A DNA stretch of 64,000 nucleotides from Streptomyces diastatochromogenes (GCA_026913215.1 JAPTYK010000001.1:3782001-3846000), one strand, 5' to 3'. Shown: positions 32,302 through 42,537, numbered from the stretch's first letter. Notes: generated from the sequence alone by a model not told the origin. Numbers and translations are program-made.

Positions 32302-32982
32302 TCACTTGGCGGTGTCGTCGGACGGATCCGGCCGGGTACTGCCCCCGTGCCGGGGCAGGCCGCCCGTCTCTCCAGAATCGTTGTCGTGCAGAGCCGCGGC
32401 GCCGGGGCCGGATCGCTGATCCCGCCCTGCCCGCTCGCTCTCGATGAGCTCGTTCAGCCAGCGCACTTCGCGCTCCACGGACTCCATACCGTGGCGCTGC
32501 AGCTCAAGCGTGTAGTCGTCCAGACGCTCGCGGGTCCGGGCGAGGGAGGCGCGCATCTTCTCCAGACGCTCCTCCAGCCGGCTGCGACGGCCCTCCAGGA
32601 CGCGCATCCGCACTTCGCGCTCGGTCTGTCCGAAGAAGGCGAAGCGAGCGGCGAAGTGCTCGTCCTCCCAGGCGTCCGGGCCGGTGTGGGAGAGGAGCTC
32701 CTCGAAGTGCTCCTTACCTGCCGCGGTCAACCGGTAGACGATCTTGGCCCGGCGTCCTGCGAGTGAAGCGGCGAGGGCCTCCTCGGGGGCGCTGCCCGGC
32801 TCCTCGATCAACCAGCCGTTGGCGACCAGCGTCTTGAGGCAGGGATACAGCGTTCCGTAGCTGAAGGCCCGGAAGACGCCCAGCGAGGTGTTGAGGCGCT
32901 TCCGCAGCTCGTACCCGTGCATGGGGGCCTCGCGCAGCAGGCCGAGAACGGCGAACTCGAGAATGCCGGAGCGCCTGCTCAT
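32302..32982 (-). CDS. PadR-family transcriptional regulator
   Basis: The 226-residue protein has the PadR winged helix at its N-terminus (ILEFAVLGLLREAPMHGYEL, then FSYGTLYPCLKTLVANGWL). A long coiled-coil C-terminal part (RRSRLEERLEKMRASLARTR) follows, which probably dimerises. A 31-base palindrome 38 bases upstream is the likely self-binding site. It precedes ino1, so it may also set inositol synthesis; this is inference from context. Confidence 0.92.
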   Translation of the reverse strand: MSRRSGILEFAVLGLLREAPMHGYELRKRLNTSLGVFRAFSYGTLYPCLKTLVANGWLIEEPGSAPEEALAASLAGRRAKIVYRLTAAGKEHFEELLSHTGPDAWEDEHFAARFAFFGQTEREVRMRVLEGRRSRLEERLEKMRASLARTRERLDDYTLELQRHGMESVEREVRWLNELIESERAGRDQRSGPGAAALHDNDSGETGGLPRHGGSTRPDPSDDTAK

Positions 32983-33019
32983 CCGTCGCCTCCTCCTCCG
33001 CTTCTGGGGCCCTTATGCC

Positions 33020-33050
33020 GTGCTGATGTATCGACTCGATACATCAGCAC
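33020..33050. promoter_or_regulatory. 31-bp palindromic operator upstream of padR
   Basis: Perfect 15-base arms (33020-33034 and 33036-33050) around one central base. The inner part reads ATGTATCGA and TCGATACAT, matching the ATGT-N-ACAT layout of PadR operators. On the minus strand TTGTCG and TATCGT, 17 bases apart and just upstream, could be the promoter. The 33051-33353 stretch before the PBP gene holds nothing else I recognise. Confidence 0.8.
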
Positions 33051-33353
33051 GATAGAACGGCCCTCCTTTCTCGACAAGCCGGGCCACCGTGACCGGCGTC
33101 ACATCGTCAATTCACAGCGATCGACTTGCCCGATTTGGTGTGAAGTCCGGCTCTAGGCGGGTTTTGGCCGTGCGTAGTCTGTGCGGCATGCAGACCACCG
33201 GGAACCGAGCGATGCCCTGGGGCGTCAGTGCTGCGGGTGACCGGCTGCGATACGGAGGGACCTCCGGTGAGGTGCCGACCGTGCGCATTTCGGGGGACCG
33301 GAACTCAACTGCCGCTTCCAGGCGTACGCGCCTGCCCGAGGAGTAGTCGTTCG

Positions 33354-36104
33354 ATGAGCGAGCATCGTCGCAAAATGCCGCCGCAGGAGCCGCCGACGGG
33401 CGGCCGCGCGGCGGCACGGCGCGCTGCCCAGCAGCCGATGGGCCGCAGGTCGGCCCCGGCCCATGACGTCGGTACGGGGCCCCTTCGGCCTCGTACGGTC
33501 CCCCTCCTCCTATGGAGAGGAGCAGCGTCCCTACGGAGGACGCGCGGAGGCCCGACGGGCCGCCCAGCGCGGCAGCCGTCGCAGAGGAGCCGATTCCGGC
33601 CCCGGCGGCCCCGGTGGTTCCGGTGGAGGACGGCGCGGCGGTGGCGGCGGAGGCGGTCGCGGCAGCGGTCCGGGACGCGGCTCCGGCGGTCGCCCGCCGG
33701 GCAAGAAGCGGATCATCGACTATCCGCGCCACAACAAGTACGGCTGGCGTCGCTGGCTGCCCTCGTGGAAGCTCGTGACGGGCACGTTCCTGTTCTTCGT
33801 CGCGAGCCTCATGGGTGTGGCCGCGTACGCGTACTCCACGGTGGACATCCCCGACGAGGCCAAGAACGCGACCTCTCAGAACAACATCTACTACTGGTCC
33901 GACAACTCCCGCATGGTCGCGACGGGCAGTGGTACCAACCGCCAGATCGTCCCCTTCGCGCAGATCCCGAAGTCCATGCAGGACGCGGTGGTCTCGGCGG
34001 AGAACAAGACCTTCTGGAAGGACTCCGGCGTCGACCCCATGGGTATCGCCCGTGCCGTGTGGAACATGGCCAAGGGCGGCGAGACCCAGGGTGGTTCGAC
34101 CATTACCCAGCAGTACGTGAAGAACAACCGCCTCGACGACCAGTCGCAGACCATCACACGGAAGGTGAAGGAACTCTTCATCTCCATGAAGGTCGGCAAC
34201 GACGTCGACAAGGAGGTGGTCATGGCCGGCTACCTGAACACCTCGTACTACGGACGTGGTGCGTACGGCATCCAGGCGGCGGCCCGTGCCTACTTCAACA
34301 AGGACGCCAAGGACCTGAACCCCAGTGAGTCGGCGCTCCTCGCCGCCGTGCTGAAGGGCGCGACGTACTTCGACCCGGCCGGCTACCCCGAGATCGACCC
34401 CGCGGCCACGCAGAGGGCGAACACCGACCGCGCGACCAAGCGGTGGACGTGGATCCTCGACGAGATGCAGAAGGACGGGAGCCTCCCGGCCGCGGAGCGG
34501 GCGAAGTACACCACCTTCCCCAAGACGCAGGGGCCGAAGAAGAGCGCCAACCTGGGCGGCCAGATCGGCTACCTGGTCTCCACCGCCAACGTGAACATGC
34601 AGAACCAGTTCGGCATCACCGAGCAGGACCTGGCACGCGGCGGCTACAAGATCCACACCACCTTCGAGAAGTCGAAGGTGGACAAGCTGGAGTCCGTGAT
34701 CAAGAAGAAGATCAAGGACAACATCGACCCGAAGAAGCGCCCGAAGACGGACACGCACGTCCAGTTCGGTGGTGCTTCCGTCGACACCGCGACCGGGAAG
34801 ATCGTCGCGCTCTACGGTGGCGTTGACGCCACCAAGCACTTCCGGAGCAACGCGGACAGCACCGGTGCCCAGGTCGGATCGACGTTCAAGCCCTTCGTGC
34901 TCGCGGCCGCGCTGAAGGACGGCGTCCGGGACAAGAACGGCCCCCCGGAGCAGGACGCGTCCGAGCGCACGATCGTCGACCCGGACAAGAGCCTCTACAA
35001 CGGCAAGGACGACCTGGCGATCCGTAAGTACAACGGGGACATCTGGCTCGACGACGATGGCAACGAGTGGAAGCAGAGCAACGACGAGAACGCCAGCTAC
35101 GGCCCCATCTCCCTGCGCTACGCCATGATGAAGTCGGCCAACTCGCCGTACGTGCAGCTCGGCATGGACGTCGGCATCGACAAGGTCCGCGAGGCCGCCG
35201 TGGCCGCCGGACTCCGCGCGGATTCCCTGGTCAAGGGCGAATTCCCGTCCTTCTCTCTCGGTGTCTCCAGCCCGAGCGCCATTCGTATGGCCGGCGCGTA
35301 CGCCACCTTCGCCAACCAGGGGGAGCAGAACGACCCCTACTCCGTCGAGTCGGTGGAGAAGGATGGCGTCACCATCCACAAGCACAAGGCCAAGACCACT
35401 CAGGCCTTCAGCTCGGCCATCGCCAGCAATGTCACCGACGTGCTGCGGACCGTCGTGTCCGACGACCGGGGCACCGGTAAGAAGGCCCGTCTCCCGGGCC
35501 GCGATGTGGCCGGCAAGACCGGTACGACCGACGACAACATGTCGGCCTGGTTCGTGGGCTACACGAAGCAGCTGGCGACCGCGATCGACATGTACCGCTT
35601 CGACGACGACGAGACGAAGCAGGGCCGCAAGTTCGAGAAGATGTACGGCACGGGTGACCAGCCGACGATCCACGGTTCGTCGTTCCCCTCGCAGATCTGG
35701 AGGGAGTACATGATGGATGCCGTGAAGGACGACCCGGCCGTGGACTTCCCCGAGCCGGAGAAGCTGGAGGGCGCGAAGCCCGTCTTCGGCGGTGGCGCCG
35801 CGAGCCCCACGCCGAGCCCGACGGCCACGCCGACGCCCACCGAGTCGACGATGCCGACGACGACTCCCCCGGCCACTCCGACGACGACTCCCCCGACGAA
35901 GCCGACCAAGTCGCCGAAGCCGGGCAAGACGACCTGTAGCGTCTGGGACCCGCTCTGCAACGACAACGGCAACGCGGGCGGCAACACCGGGGAGCCCACC
36001 ACCACGCCTCCCACCACCGAGGGCCCGACGCCGACCGACTCGCCGACGGACAACAGTTCCGGAGGCAACGGGAACGGCAAACCGGGTGGCGGCTGGGTTC
36101 CTGA
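33354..36104 (+). CDS. Bifunctional penicillin-binding protein, transglycosylase-transpeptidase (three apparent frameshifts)
   Basis: Class A PBP that polymerises and cross-links peptidoglycan. From ATG 33354 (GAGGAG upstream) a basic Gly/Arg-rich tail leads to a membrane helix (GTFLFFVASLMGVAAYAYS). The glycosyltransferase has VVSAENKTFWKDSGVD and GGSTITQQYVKN. The transpeptidase has the serine motif GSTFKPF, SANSPY as the second motif and KTGTT as the third. A Pro/Thr-rich extracellular tail follows. Two shifts lie at 33465-33480 and one near 36097, after which TGA 36102 ends the protein (about 917 residues). Confidence 0.93.
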
Positions 36105-36125
36105 TCCCTCCGCCGCGCACGCCTT

Positions 36126-36176
36126 GGGCCGCCGCGTCCGCTCCGTACTTTCCGTACGGAGCGGACGCGGCGGCCC
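36126..36176 (+). terminator. Strong hairpin after the PBP gene
   Basis: A perfect 22-base stem, arms 36126-36147 and 36155-36176 (GGGCCGCCGCG at the base), with a 7-base loop. It begins 21 bases after the inferred stop, which supports that stop. Confidence 0.9.
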
Positions 36177-36213
36177 TCGCCGTTTTCCCGGGGACGTACG
36201 GCAGGATGTCCCC

Positions 36214-37714
36214 ATGCCGAGCCTCCAGAAGTCGAGCGCGCCGCAGGAGCGCTCGCAGACGGTCATCCCCACCCACCGGGACAAGGTGGCGGCCGCGGCA
36301 GCGAGCTGATCGGCGGCTCCTACGGCCGCCGGGCGGCGGCCGGCACGGGCCAGTGGACGCCCGTGCGGGTGATCGCGCTCGTGGCCCTCGGCATGTACGC
36401 CCTCGGCATGGTGCAGAAGCTGCCCTGCTACAACTGGGCCTGGTTCCGGGGCACGACCTCGCAGTACACCCACGCCTGCTACTCGGACATCCCGCACCTC
36501 TTCGCCGGGCGGGGCTTCGCGGACGGTCTGATCCCCTACTTCGACCGGCTGGGCGGCGACATACCGTTCCTGGAGTACCCGGTCCTGACCGGCCTGTTCA
36601 TGGAGGTCGCGGCCTGGCTGACGCCCGGCGGCGGCGAGCTGAACCAGCAGGAGCAGTCGTACTGGCTGGTCAACGCGGGCCTGCTGATGGTGTGCGCGGC
36701 CGTCCTGGCGGTCTGTGTGGCCAGGACGCACCGCCTGCGCCCCTGGGACGGCCTCCTGGTCGCCCTCGCCCCCGCGGTCGCGCTCACCGCCACGATCAAC
36801 TGGGACCTGCTGGCCGTCGCGCTGACCGCCGCCGCCGTCCTGATGTGGTCGCGGAGCCGACCGCTGGCCTTCGGGATCCTCCTCGGCCTGGCCACGGCCG
36901 CCAAGTTCTACCCGATACTGCTCCTCTGCCCGCTGTTGCTGCTCTGCTGGCGTGCCGGGAAGTGGCGGGAGTACGGGGCGGCGCTGGCCGGGGCGGGCGG
37001 CGCGTGGCTGGTCGTGAACCTGCCCGTGATGCTGCTCGCGCCGCAGGGGTGGAAGCAGTTCTACCTGTTCAGCCGGGACCGGAACGTCGACTTCGGTTCG
37101 ATCTGGCTGCTGGTCAGCCAGCGGACGGGCGACGTGATCACGCCGGGCCGGGCCAATCTGTACGCGCTGCTGCTGATGGCGGCGGCGGTGGCCGGTCTCG
37201 CGTTCCTGGCGTTCACGGCGCCGCGCAGGCCGCGCTTCGCCCAGCTGGCCTTCCTGGTCGTCGCCGCGTTCGTGCTGACCAACAAGGTCTACTCGCCGCA
37301 GTACGTGCTGTGGCTGGTCCCGCTGGCCGCGCTCGCCCGGCCCCGCTGGCGCGACTTCCTGGTCTGGCAGGCCTGCGAGGTCATGTACTTCGTCGGCGTC
37401 TGGATGTACCTGGCCTACACCACCGGCGCCAACAAGCAGGGCCTCCCGGTGGAGGGCTACCAGTTCGCGATCGTCCTGCACCTCCTCGGCACGCTGTACC
37501 TGTGCGCCATGGTCGTACGGGACGTCCTGGCGCCCGAGAAGGACCCGGTCCGGCAGGACGGCGCGGACGACCCTCGGGGGCGTCCTGGACGGCGCCGAGG
37601 ACGTCGTCGTGGCGGGCAGGGCGGCCCATCCGGCCCGGCACGCCGCCCCGGCCGCGGCGGAGGGGCAGCGGGTCAGCTGGGGCGCCGCGGACGACGCCTG
37701 GAGAGCCCGGGTGA
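36214..37714 (+). CDS. GT87-family polyprenol-phosphate mannosyltransferase-like membrane protein (frameshifts; 3' end uncertain)
   Basis: Multi-pass membrane glycosyltransferase of the GT87/DUF2029 type, which uses polyprenyl-phosphate sugars outside the membrane. The start is ATG 36214 (MPSLQKSSAPQER). Helices include VRVIALVALGMYALGMVQ. The family motifs are EYPVLTGLFMEVAAWLTP, LATAAKFYPILLLCPLLLL and TNKVYSPQYVLWLVPLAAL. Shifts lie near 36300 and twice near 37567-37575. The exact stop is unclear; it must precede the terminator at 37720. The acceptor is unknown. The PBP neighbour suggests cell-envelope glycosylation. Confidence 0.8.
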
Positions 37715-37719
37715 CCGGG

Positions 37720-37762
37720 AAGCACTCACCCCCGGGAGTCCTGCTCCCGGGGGTGAGTGCTT
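37720..37762. terminator. Bidirectional terminator
   Basis: A perfect 19-base stem (37720-37738 with 37744-37762, base AAGCACTCACC) and a 5-base loop between the convergent mannosyltransferase and racemase-fold genes. Confidence 0.92.
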
Positions 37763-37780
37763 TCTCGGTCTTCGGCCGGC

Positions 37781-38812
37781 TCAGCGTTCGACGAGCCGGT
37801 CGAACTGCGTCGTGGTGTGGCGAAGATGCGCCACGAGCTCGTCGCCCACCCGGGGCTCCTGGGCGTCGGCCGGCACGAACAGGATCGACACCTGCATGTG
37901 CGGCGGCTCGGCGAACCAGCGCTGCTTCCCGGCCCAGACGAAGGGCGAGAGGTTCCGGTTGACGGTGGCGAGGCCCGCGCGGGCGACGCCCTTGGCGCGC
38001 GGCATGACGCCGTGCATCGCCTTCGGGGCCTCCAGGCCGACGCCGTGGGAGGTGCCGCCGGCGACGACGACGAGCCAGCCGTCCGAGGCGGCCTTCTGCT
38101 GGCGGTAGCCGAACCGGTCGCCCTTGGCGACCCGGGTCACGTCGAGGACGGAGCCCCGGTACTCCGTGGCCTCGTGGTCGCCCAGCCAGAGCCGGGTGCC
38201 GATCCGGGCGCGGAAGCGGGTCTGCGGGAACTGCTGCTGGAGCCGGGCCTGCTCCTCGGCCCGCAGGTGGCTCACGAACATGGTGTGCAGCGGCAGCCGG
38301 GCGTTGCGCAGCCGGTCCATCCAGGCGATGACCTCCTCGACGGCGTCGGTGCCGTCCGGGCGGTCCAGGGGCAGGTGCAGGGCGAAGCCCTCCAGGCGGA
38401 CGTTCTCGATGGCGGAGTGGAGCTGCTGGAGCTCCTCCTCGCGCACGCCGTGCCGCTTCATCGAGCTCATGCACTCGATGACGACCCGGGCGCCCACCAG
38501 GGCGGCGACGCCGTCCACGGACGATACGGAGCGGATGACCCGGTCGGGCAGCGGAACCGGTTCCTCACCCCGTCGGAAGGGGGTGAGGACCAGCAGGTCG
38601 CCGCCGAACCAGTCCTTGATCTTCGCGGCTTCGTACGTGGTGCCCACGGCGAGCATGTCGGCGCCGAACCGGGCCGCCTCGTCCGAGAGGCGCTCGTGCC
38701 CGAAGCCGTATCCGTTGCCCTTGCACACCGGGATGATCCCGGGGAACTGGTCGATGACGGACTTTTGGTGCGCCCGCCAGCGAGCGGTGTCGACGTAGAG
38801 GGAGAGCGCCAT
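37781..38812 (-). CDS. Alanine-racemase-fold PLP protein
   Basis: PLP-binding barrel protein of 343 residues from ATG 38812 (MALSLYVDTARWRAHQ). VCKGNGYGFGHERL holds the predicted PLP lysine, in place of the usual KANAYGHG. Then MLAVGTTYEAAKI, ARVVIECMSSMKRHG and RIGTRLWLGDHEATEY follow. The sequence is divergent from housekeeping alanine racemase, and whether it racemises, and what, is unknown. A longer start at 38851 is possible. It lies 71 bases after femX in the same direction, so a role in peptidoglycan stem or bridge supply is an inference. Confidence 0.75.
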   Translation of the reverse strand: MALSLYVDTARWRAHQKSVIDQFPGIIPVCKGNGYGFGHERLSDEAARFGADMLAVGTTYEAAKIKDWFGGDLLVLTPFRRGEEPVPLPDRVIRSVSSVDGVAALVGARVVIECMSSMKRHGVREEELQQLHSAIENVRLEGFALHLPLDRPDGTDAVEEVIAWMDRLRNARLPLHTMFVSHLRAEEQARLQQQFPQTRFRARIGTRLWLGDHEATEYRGSVLDVTRVAKGDRFGYRQQKAASDGWLVVVAGGTSHGVGLEAPKAMHGVMPRAKGVARAGLATVNRNLSPFVWAGKQRWFAEPPHMQVSILFVPADAQEPRVGDELVAHLRHTTTQFDRLVER

Positions 38813-38883
38813 GGCCGGCCCGGAACCTTTCTGACGGCAGCGGTGGATCAAAGGTGTGTACGACTACGAAGCCTACGGAACGG

Positions 38884-40002
38884 TCAGCGGCGCGACATGT
38901 AGATGTCGAGCGCCTTGTGCAGCAGCTTGTTCAGCGGGAAGTCCCACTCGCCGACGTACTCGACGGCCTCGCCGCCCGTGCCCACCTTGAACTGGATGAG
39001 TCCGAAGAGGTGGTCGGTCTCGTCGAGCGAGTCCGAGATGCCCCGGAGGTCGTAGACGGTCGCGCCCATGGCGTACGCGTCGCGCAGCATCCGCCACTGC
39101 ATCGCGTTCGAGGGCCGGACCTCACGGCCGATGTTGTCGGAGGCGCCGTAGGAGTACCAGACGTGCCCGCCCACGACGAGCATGGTCGCGGCCGACAGGT
39201 TCACGCCGTTGTGGCGCGCGAAGTAGAGCCGCATGCGGTTGGGGTCCTCGTTGTTGAGGACGGTCCACATGCGCTGGAAGTACGAGAGCGGGCGCGGCCG
39301 GAAGTGGTCGCGGACGGCCGTGATCTCGTACAGCCGCTGCCACTCGGCCAGGTCCTCGTAGCCGCCCTGGACGACCTCGACGCCGGCCTTCTCGGCCTTC
39401 TTGATGTTCCGGCGCCACAGCTGGTTGAAGCCCTTGAGGACGTCGTCGAGCGAGCGGTTGGCCAGCGGGACCTGGAAGACGTAGCGGGGCTGCACGTCGC
39501 CGAAGCCGGCGCCGCCGTCCTCGCCCTGCTGCCAGCCCATCTTCCGCAGCCGGTCCGCGACTTCGAAGGCGCGCGGCTCGATGTGGGTGGCCTCGACGTC
39601 CTTGAGGCGCTTGACGTCCGGGTCCTGGATGCCGGCCTTGATGGCGGCCGAGTCCCAGCGGCGGATGACCACCGGCGGGCCCATCTTCACCGAGAACGCG
39701 CCCTGGTGCTTGAGGTGCGCCAGCATCGGCTGCAGCCAGTCGTCGAGGTTCGGCGCGTACCAGTTGATGACCGGGCCCTCGGGGAGGTAGGCGAGGTAGC
39801 GCTTGATCTTCGGCAGCTGGCGGTAGAGCACCAGACCGGCGCCGACGAGCTCGCCGGCCTTGTCGAACCAGCCGAGGTTCTCCGAGCGCCACTCGGTCTT
39901 CACATCAGCCCACGCCGGGACCTGGCAGTGGCTCGCGGCGGGCTGGCTCTGGATGAATGCCAGATGCTGCTCACGGCTGATGGTCCTCAGGGTCAGGCTC
40001 AT
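38884..40002 (-). CDS. femX: FemX-type peptidoglycan bridge aminoacyltransferase
   Basis: FemAB-family enzyme that transfers glycine from Gly-tRNA to lipid II. It has 372 residues from ATG 40002 with GAGGAGC eight bases upstream. Two GNAT-like folds are visible, with VLYRQLPKIKRYLAYLPEGP, FNQLWRRNIKKAEKAGVEV and VYDLRGISDSLDETDHLFGL. In S. coelicolor the FemX gene is in this position, adding the first glycine, and it can be replaced by VanK under vancomycin resistance. It is intact here. Confidence 0.92.
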   Translation of the reverse strand: MSLTLRTISREQHLAFIQSQPAASHCQVPAWADVKTEWRSENLGWFDKAGELVGAGLVLYRQLPKIKRYLAYLPEGPVINWYAPNLDDWLQPMLAHLKHQGAFSVKMGPPVVIRRWDSAAIKAGIQDPDVKRLKDVEATHIEPRAFEVADRLRKMGWQQGEDGGAGFGDVQPRYVFQVPLANRSLDDVLKGFNQLWRRNIKKAEKAGVEVVQGGYEDLAEWQRLYEITAVRDHFRPRPLSYFQRMWTVLNNEDPNRMRLYFARHNGVNLSAATMLVVGGHVWYSYGASDNIGREVRPSNAMQWRMLRDAYAMGATVYDLRGISDSLDETDHLFGLIQFKVGTGGEAVEYVGEWDFPLNKLLHKALDIYMSRR

Positions 40003-40121
40003 GCGGGGCGCTCCTCGGCAGGTGTGTCCCCATCGGTCAGGGGCTCCGGCTCTCGCGCCGAAGCCTACTGTGACCGAGGAGCGCCCCGAATGGGTGTGTG
40101 TGCCCTGACGTGCCTCGGGCC

Positions 40122-40436
40122 TCAGCTGATGACGCCGCCGAAGAGGCCTCCGTGTGCCATGCCGAGGTAGAAACCGACCGCCGAGGCGCCGAGCCCGAGG
40201 ATCATCAGGAAGCGCTCGCGGGTCGTCACGGAGATGAACTGTCCGTAGGCGCCGGTCAGGATGCCGACCAGGCCCGACCAGGAACTCAACAGGTGCAGGT
40301 TGTAGAACTGCGCGGTCGTGAAGGAGAGGATCCCCAGCACCAGGGTCACGCCGACCAGCGTGTCCTGGAGCGGATGGGGTTTGCCGTCGGTCGCGAAGAG
40401 AGAGTGGCCGGGGTCGGGTCGCATTGCCTGTGCCAT
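40122..40436 (-). CDS. Small membrane protein of unknown function
   Basis: The 104-residue protein starts at ATG 40436 with a strong AGGAGGTG four bases upstream. Three hydrophobic segments are visible (LVGVTLVLGILSF, WSGLVGILTGAYGQFISV, LMILGLGASAVGFYLGMAHG). I recognise no domain. It is conserved upstream of femX in Streptomyces as I recall. The 40437-40721 stretch beyond it is the divergent promoter region for it and rpsF; no motif is clear. Confidence 0.75.
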   Translation of the reverse strand: MAQAMRPDPGHSLFATDGKPHPLQDTLVGVTLVLGILSFTTAQFYNLHLLSSWSGLVGILTGAYGQFISVTTRERFLMILGLGASAVGFYLGMAHGGLFGGVIS

Positions 40437-40721
40437 GGGGCACCTCCTGGCGTGCCTGCCGGAAGGCGGCGCATCGTAGCGCCGCCGACATCCGTTGTGT
40501 ACAGATTGCGTCCCCTCACCCGGGAATTTCAACCGCAGGGCGATGTGCGGGTACTCTGTACAGCTGCGCCGGTGTCTGCCCAGGTCCCTCAGGGATCCCC
40601 GACAGCGCTCCTCGTCCGTCGAGGGGCACTGTCAGTGGTGGTGGATACCGTTGCTCACGCATCACGACCCTCCTGCCACGGAACGACCGTGGCCGCTGAG
40701 TCCAAAGGAGGTGGGTTCCAC

Positions 40722-41012
40722 ATGCGTCACTACGAGGTGATGGTCATCCTCGACCCCGATCTGGAGGAGCGCGCTGTCGCCCCCCTGATCGAGAACTTCC
40801 TCTCCGTCGTCCGTGAGGGCAACGGAAAGGTCGAGAAGGTCGACACCTGGGGCCGTCGTCGTCTCTCGTACGAGATCAAGAAGAAGCCCGAGGGCATCTA
40901 CTCGGTCATCGACCTGCAGGCCGAGCCTGCGGTCGTCAAGGAGCTCGACCGCCAGATGAACCTGAACGAGTCGGTCCTCCGGACCAAGGTCCTCCGCCCC
41001 GAGACCCACTGA
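40722..41012 (+). CDS. rpsF: 30S ribosomal protein S6
   Basis: It has 96 residues from ATG 40722, preceded by AAAGGAGGTGGG. It reads MRHYEVMVILDPDLEER, then KVEKVDTWGRRRLSYEIKKK, a full S6. It binds S18 in the small subunit. It is the first gene of the rpsF-ssb-rpsR-rplI operon. Confidence 0.98.
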   Translation: MRHYEVMVILDPDLEERAVAPLIENFLSVVREGNGKVEKVDTWGRRRLSYEIKKKPEGIYSVIDLQAEPAVVKELDRQMNLNESVLRTKVLRPETH

Positions 41013-41086
41013 GCTTCTAGCTCAGAGGTCATCGGGTTCGAGTAGCAGCAAAGCAGCCAGAAGCAAACCCGCCGAGAGGTTCCCCC

Positions 41087-41671
41087 ATGGCAGGCGAGAC
41101 CGTCATCACGGTCGTCGGCAATCTTGTCGACGACCCCGAGCTGCGCTTCACCCCGTCCGGTGCGGCGGTCGCGAAGTTCCGTATCGCGTCCACCCCCCGC
41201 ACCTTCGACCGTCAGACCAACGAGTGGAAGGACGGCGAGAGCCTCTTCCTGACCTGCTCGGTCTGGCGTCAGGCGGCGGAGAACGTCGCGGAGTCGCTCC
41301 AGCGAGGCATGCGCGTCGTCGTGCAGGGCCGGCTGAAGCAGCGGTCCTACGAGGACCGTGAGGGCGTCAAGCGCACGGTCTACGAGCTGGACGTCGAGGA
41401 AGTCGGCCCCAGCCTCAAGAACGCCACGGCCAAGGTCACCAAGACCACCGGTCGCGGCGGCCAGGGTGGATACGGCGGCGGCCAGCAGGGCGGCGGCGGT
41501 GGCGGCTGGGGTGGAAACTCCGGCGGCGGTGGCCAGCAGGGTGGTGGCGGTGCTCCCGCCGACGACCCGTGGGCGACCGGCGGCTCCTCCGGCGGCGGCC
41601 AGCAGGGCGGCGGCGGCGGTGGCTGGGGTGGAAACTCCGGCGGCGGCTACTCGGACGAGCCCCCCTTCTAG
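41087..41671 (+). CDS. ssb: Single-stranded DNA-binding protein
   Basis: It has 194 residues. The N-terminal OB fold starts AGETVITVVGNLVDDPELRF and continues with EWKDGESLFLTCSVWRQAAE and GMRVVVQGRLKQRSYEDREG. A long Gly/Gln repeat tail follows, with GGGGGWGGNSGGG twice. It ends DEPPF, the peptide that recruits repair and replication proteins. It lies between rpsF and rpsR, as usual. Confidence 0.97.
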   Translation: MAGETVITVVGNLVDDPELRFTPSGAAVAKFRIASTPRTFDRQTNEWKDGESLFLTCSVWRQAAENVAESLQRGMRVVVQGRLKQRSYEDREGVKRTVYELDVEEVGPSLKNATAKVTKTTGRGGQGGYGGGQQGGGGGGWGGNSGGGGQQGGGGAPADDPWATGGSSGGGQQGGGGGGWGGNSGGGYSDEPPF

Positions 41672-41728
41672 GGCCACGCCCCGGAAGAAGCTCGTACTCC
41701 CACTTCTTGATCACACAGGAGAAACACC

Positions 41729-41965
41729 ATGGCGAAGCCGCCTGTGCGCAAGCCTAAGAAGAAGGTCTGCGCGTTCTGCAAGGACAAGACCGCGTACGTG
41801 GACTACAAGGACACGAACATGCTGCGGAAGTTCATTTCCGACCGCGGCAAGATCCGTGCCCGCCGCGTGACCGGCAACTGCACGCAGCACCAGCGTGACG
41901 TCGCCACGGCCGTCAAGAACAGCCGTGAGATGGCGCTGCTGCCCTACACGTCCACCGCGCGATAA
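41729..41965 (+). CDS. rpsR: 30S ribosomal protein S18
   Basis: It has 78 residues beginning MAKPPVRKPKKKVCAFCKDK, with CVDYKDTNMLRKFISDRGKI-type core (here YVDYKDTN) and GNCTQHQRD. The CAFC pair and later cysteine indicate the zinc-binding C+ form; a C-minus paralog elsewhere in the genome is likely by analogy with other Streptomyces. CAGGAGAAA lies upstream. Confidence 0.97.
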   Translation: MAKPPVRKPKKKVCAFCKDKTAYVDYKDTNMLRKFISDRGKIRARRVTGNCTQHQRDVATAVKNSREMALLPYTSTAR

Positions 41966-41983
41966 GGAAAGGGTGACCGACTA

Positions 41984-42430
41984 ATGAAGATCATCCTGAC
42001 CCACGAGGTCTCTGGCCTCGGTGCCGCCGGCGATGTCGTCGACGTCAAGGACGGTTACGCTCGCAACTACCTGGTCCCGCGTGGTTTCGCGATCCGCTGG
42101 ACCAAGGGTGGCGAGAAGGACGTGGCGCAGATCCGCCGCGCCCGCAAGATCCACGAGATCGCGACCATCGAGCAGGCCAACGAGATCAAGGCCCAGCTCG
42201 AGGGCACGAAGGTGCGCCTGGCCGTTCGCTCCGGCGACGCCGGCCGTCTCTTCGGCTCCGTGACCCCGGCCGACATCGCCTCGGCGATCAAGACCGCGGG
42301 TGGCCCCGACGTCGACAAGCGTCGCGTCGAGCTCGGTTCGCCGATCAAGACCCTGGGCTCGCACCAGGTGTCCGTGCGTCTGCACCCCGAGGTTGCCGCG
42401 AAGCTCGGCGTCGAGGTCGTCGCCGCGTAA
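41984..42430 (+). CDS. rplI: 50S ribosomal protein L9
   Basis: It has 148 residues from ATG 41984. The N-terminal signature is MKIILTHEVSGLGAAGDVVD, then GYARNYLVPRGFAIRW. The helical linker and C-terminal domain end in VSVRLHPEVAAKLGVEVVAA. It is the last gene of the ribosomal operon, followed by a strong terminator. Confidence 0.98.
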   Translation: MKIILTHEVSGLGAAGDVVDVKDGYARNYLVPRGFAIRWTKGGEKDVAQIRRARKIHEIATIEQANEIKAQLEGTKVRLAVRSGDAGRLFGSVTPADIASAIKTAGGPDVDKRRVELGSPIKTLGSHQVSVRLHPEVAAKLGVEVVAA

Positions 42431-42462
42431 CGCTGCCCTTGGCAGTCTGCGCTCAGCAGTGA

Positions 42463-42496
42463 GGAAGGGCCGTACCCCTCGGGGTGCGGCCCTTCC
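42463..42496 (+). terminator. rplI terminator
   Basis: Arms 42463-42478 and 42481-42496 (GGAAGGGCCG at the base), one wobble pair and a tight TC loop. Confidence 0.88.
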
Positions 42497-42537
42497 GCTG
42501 TCTCTGTCGCTGTTCCTTCCCGCTGTTCCTTTCCGCT

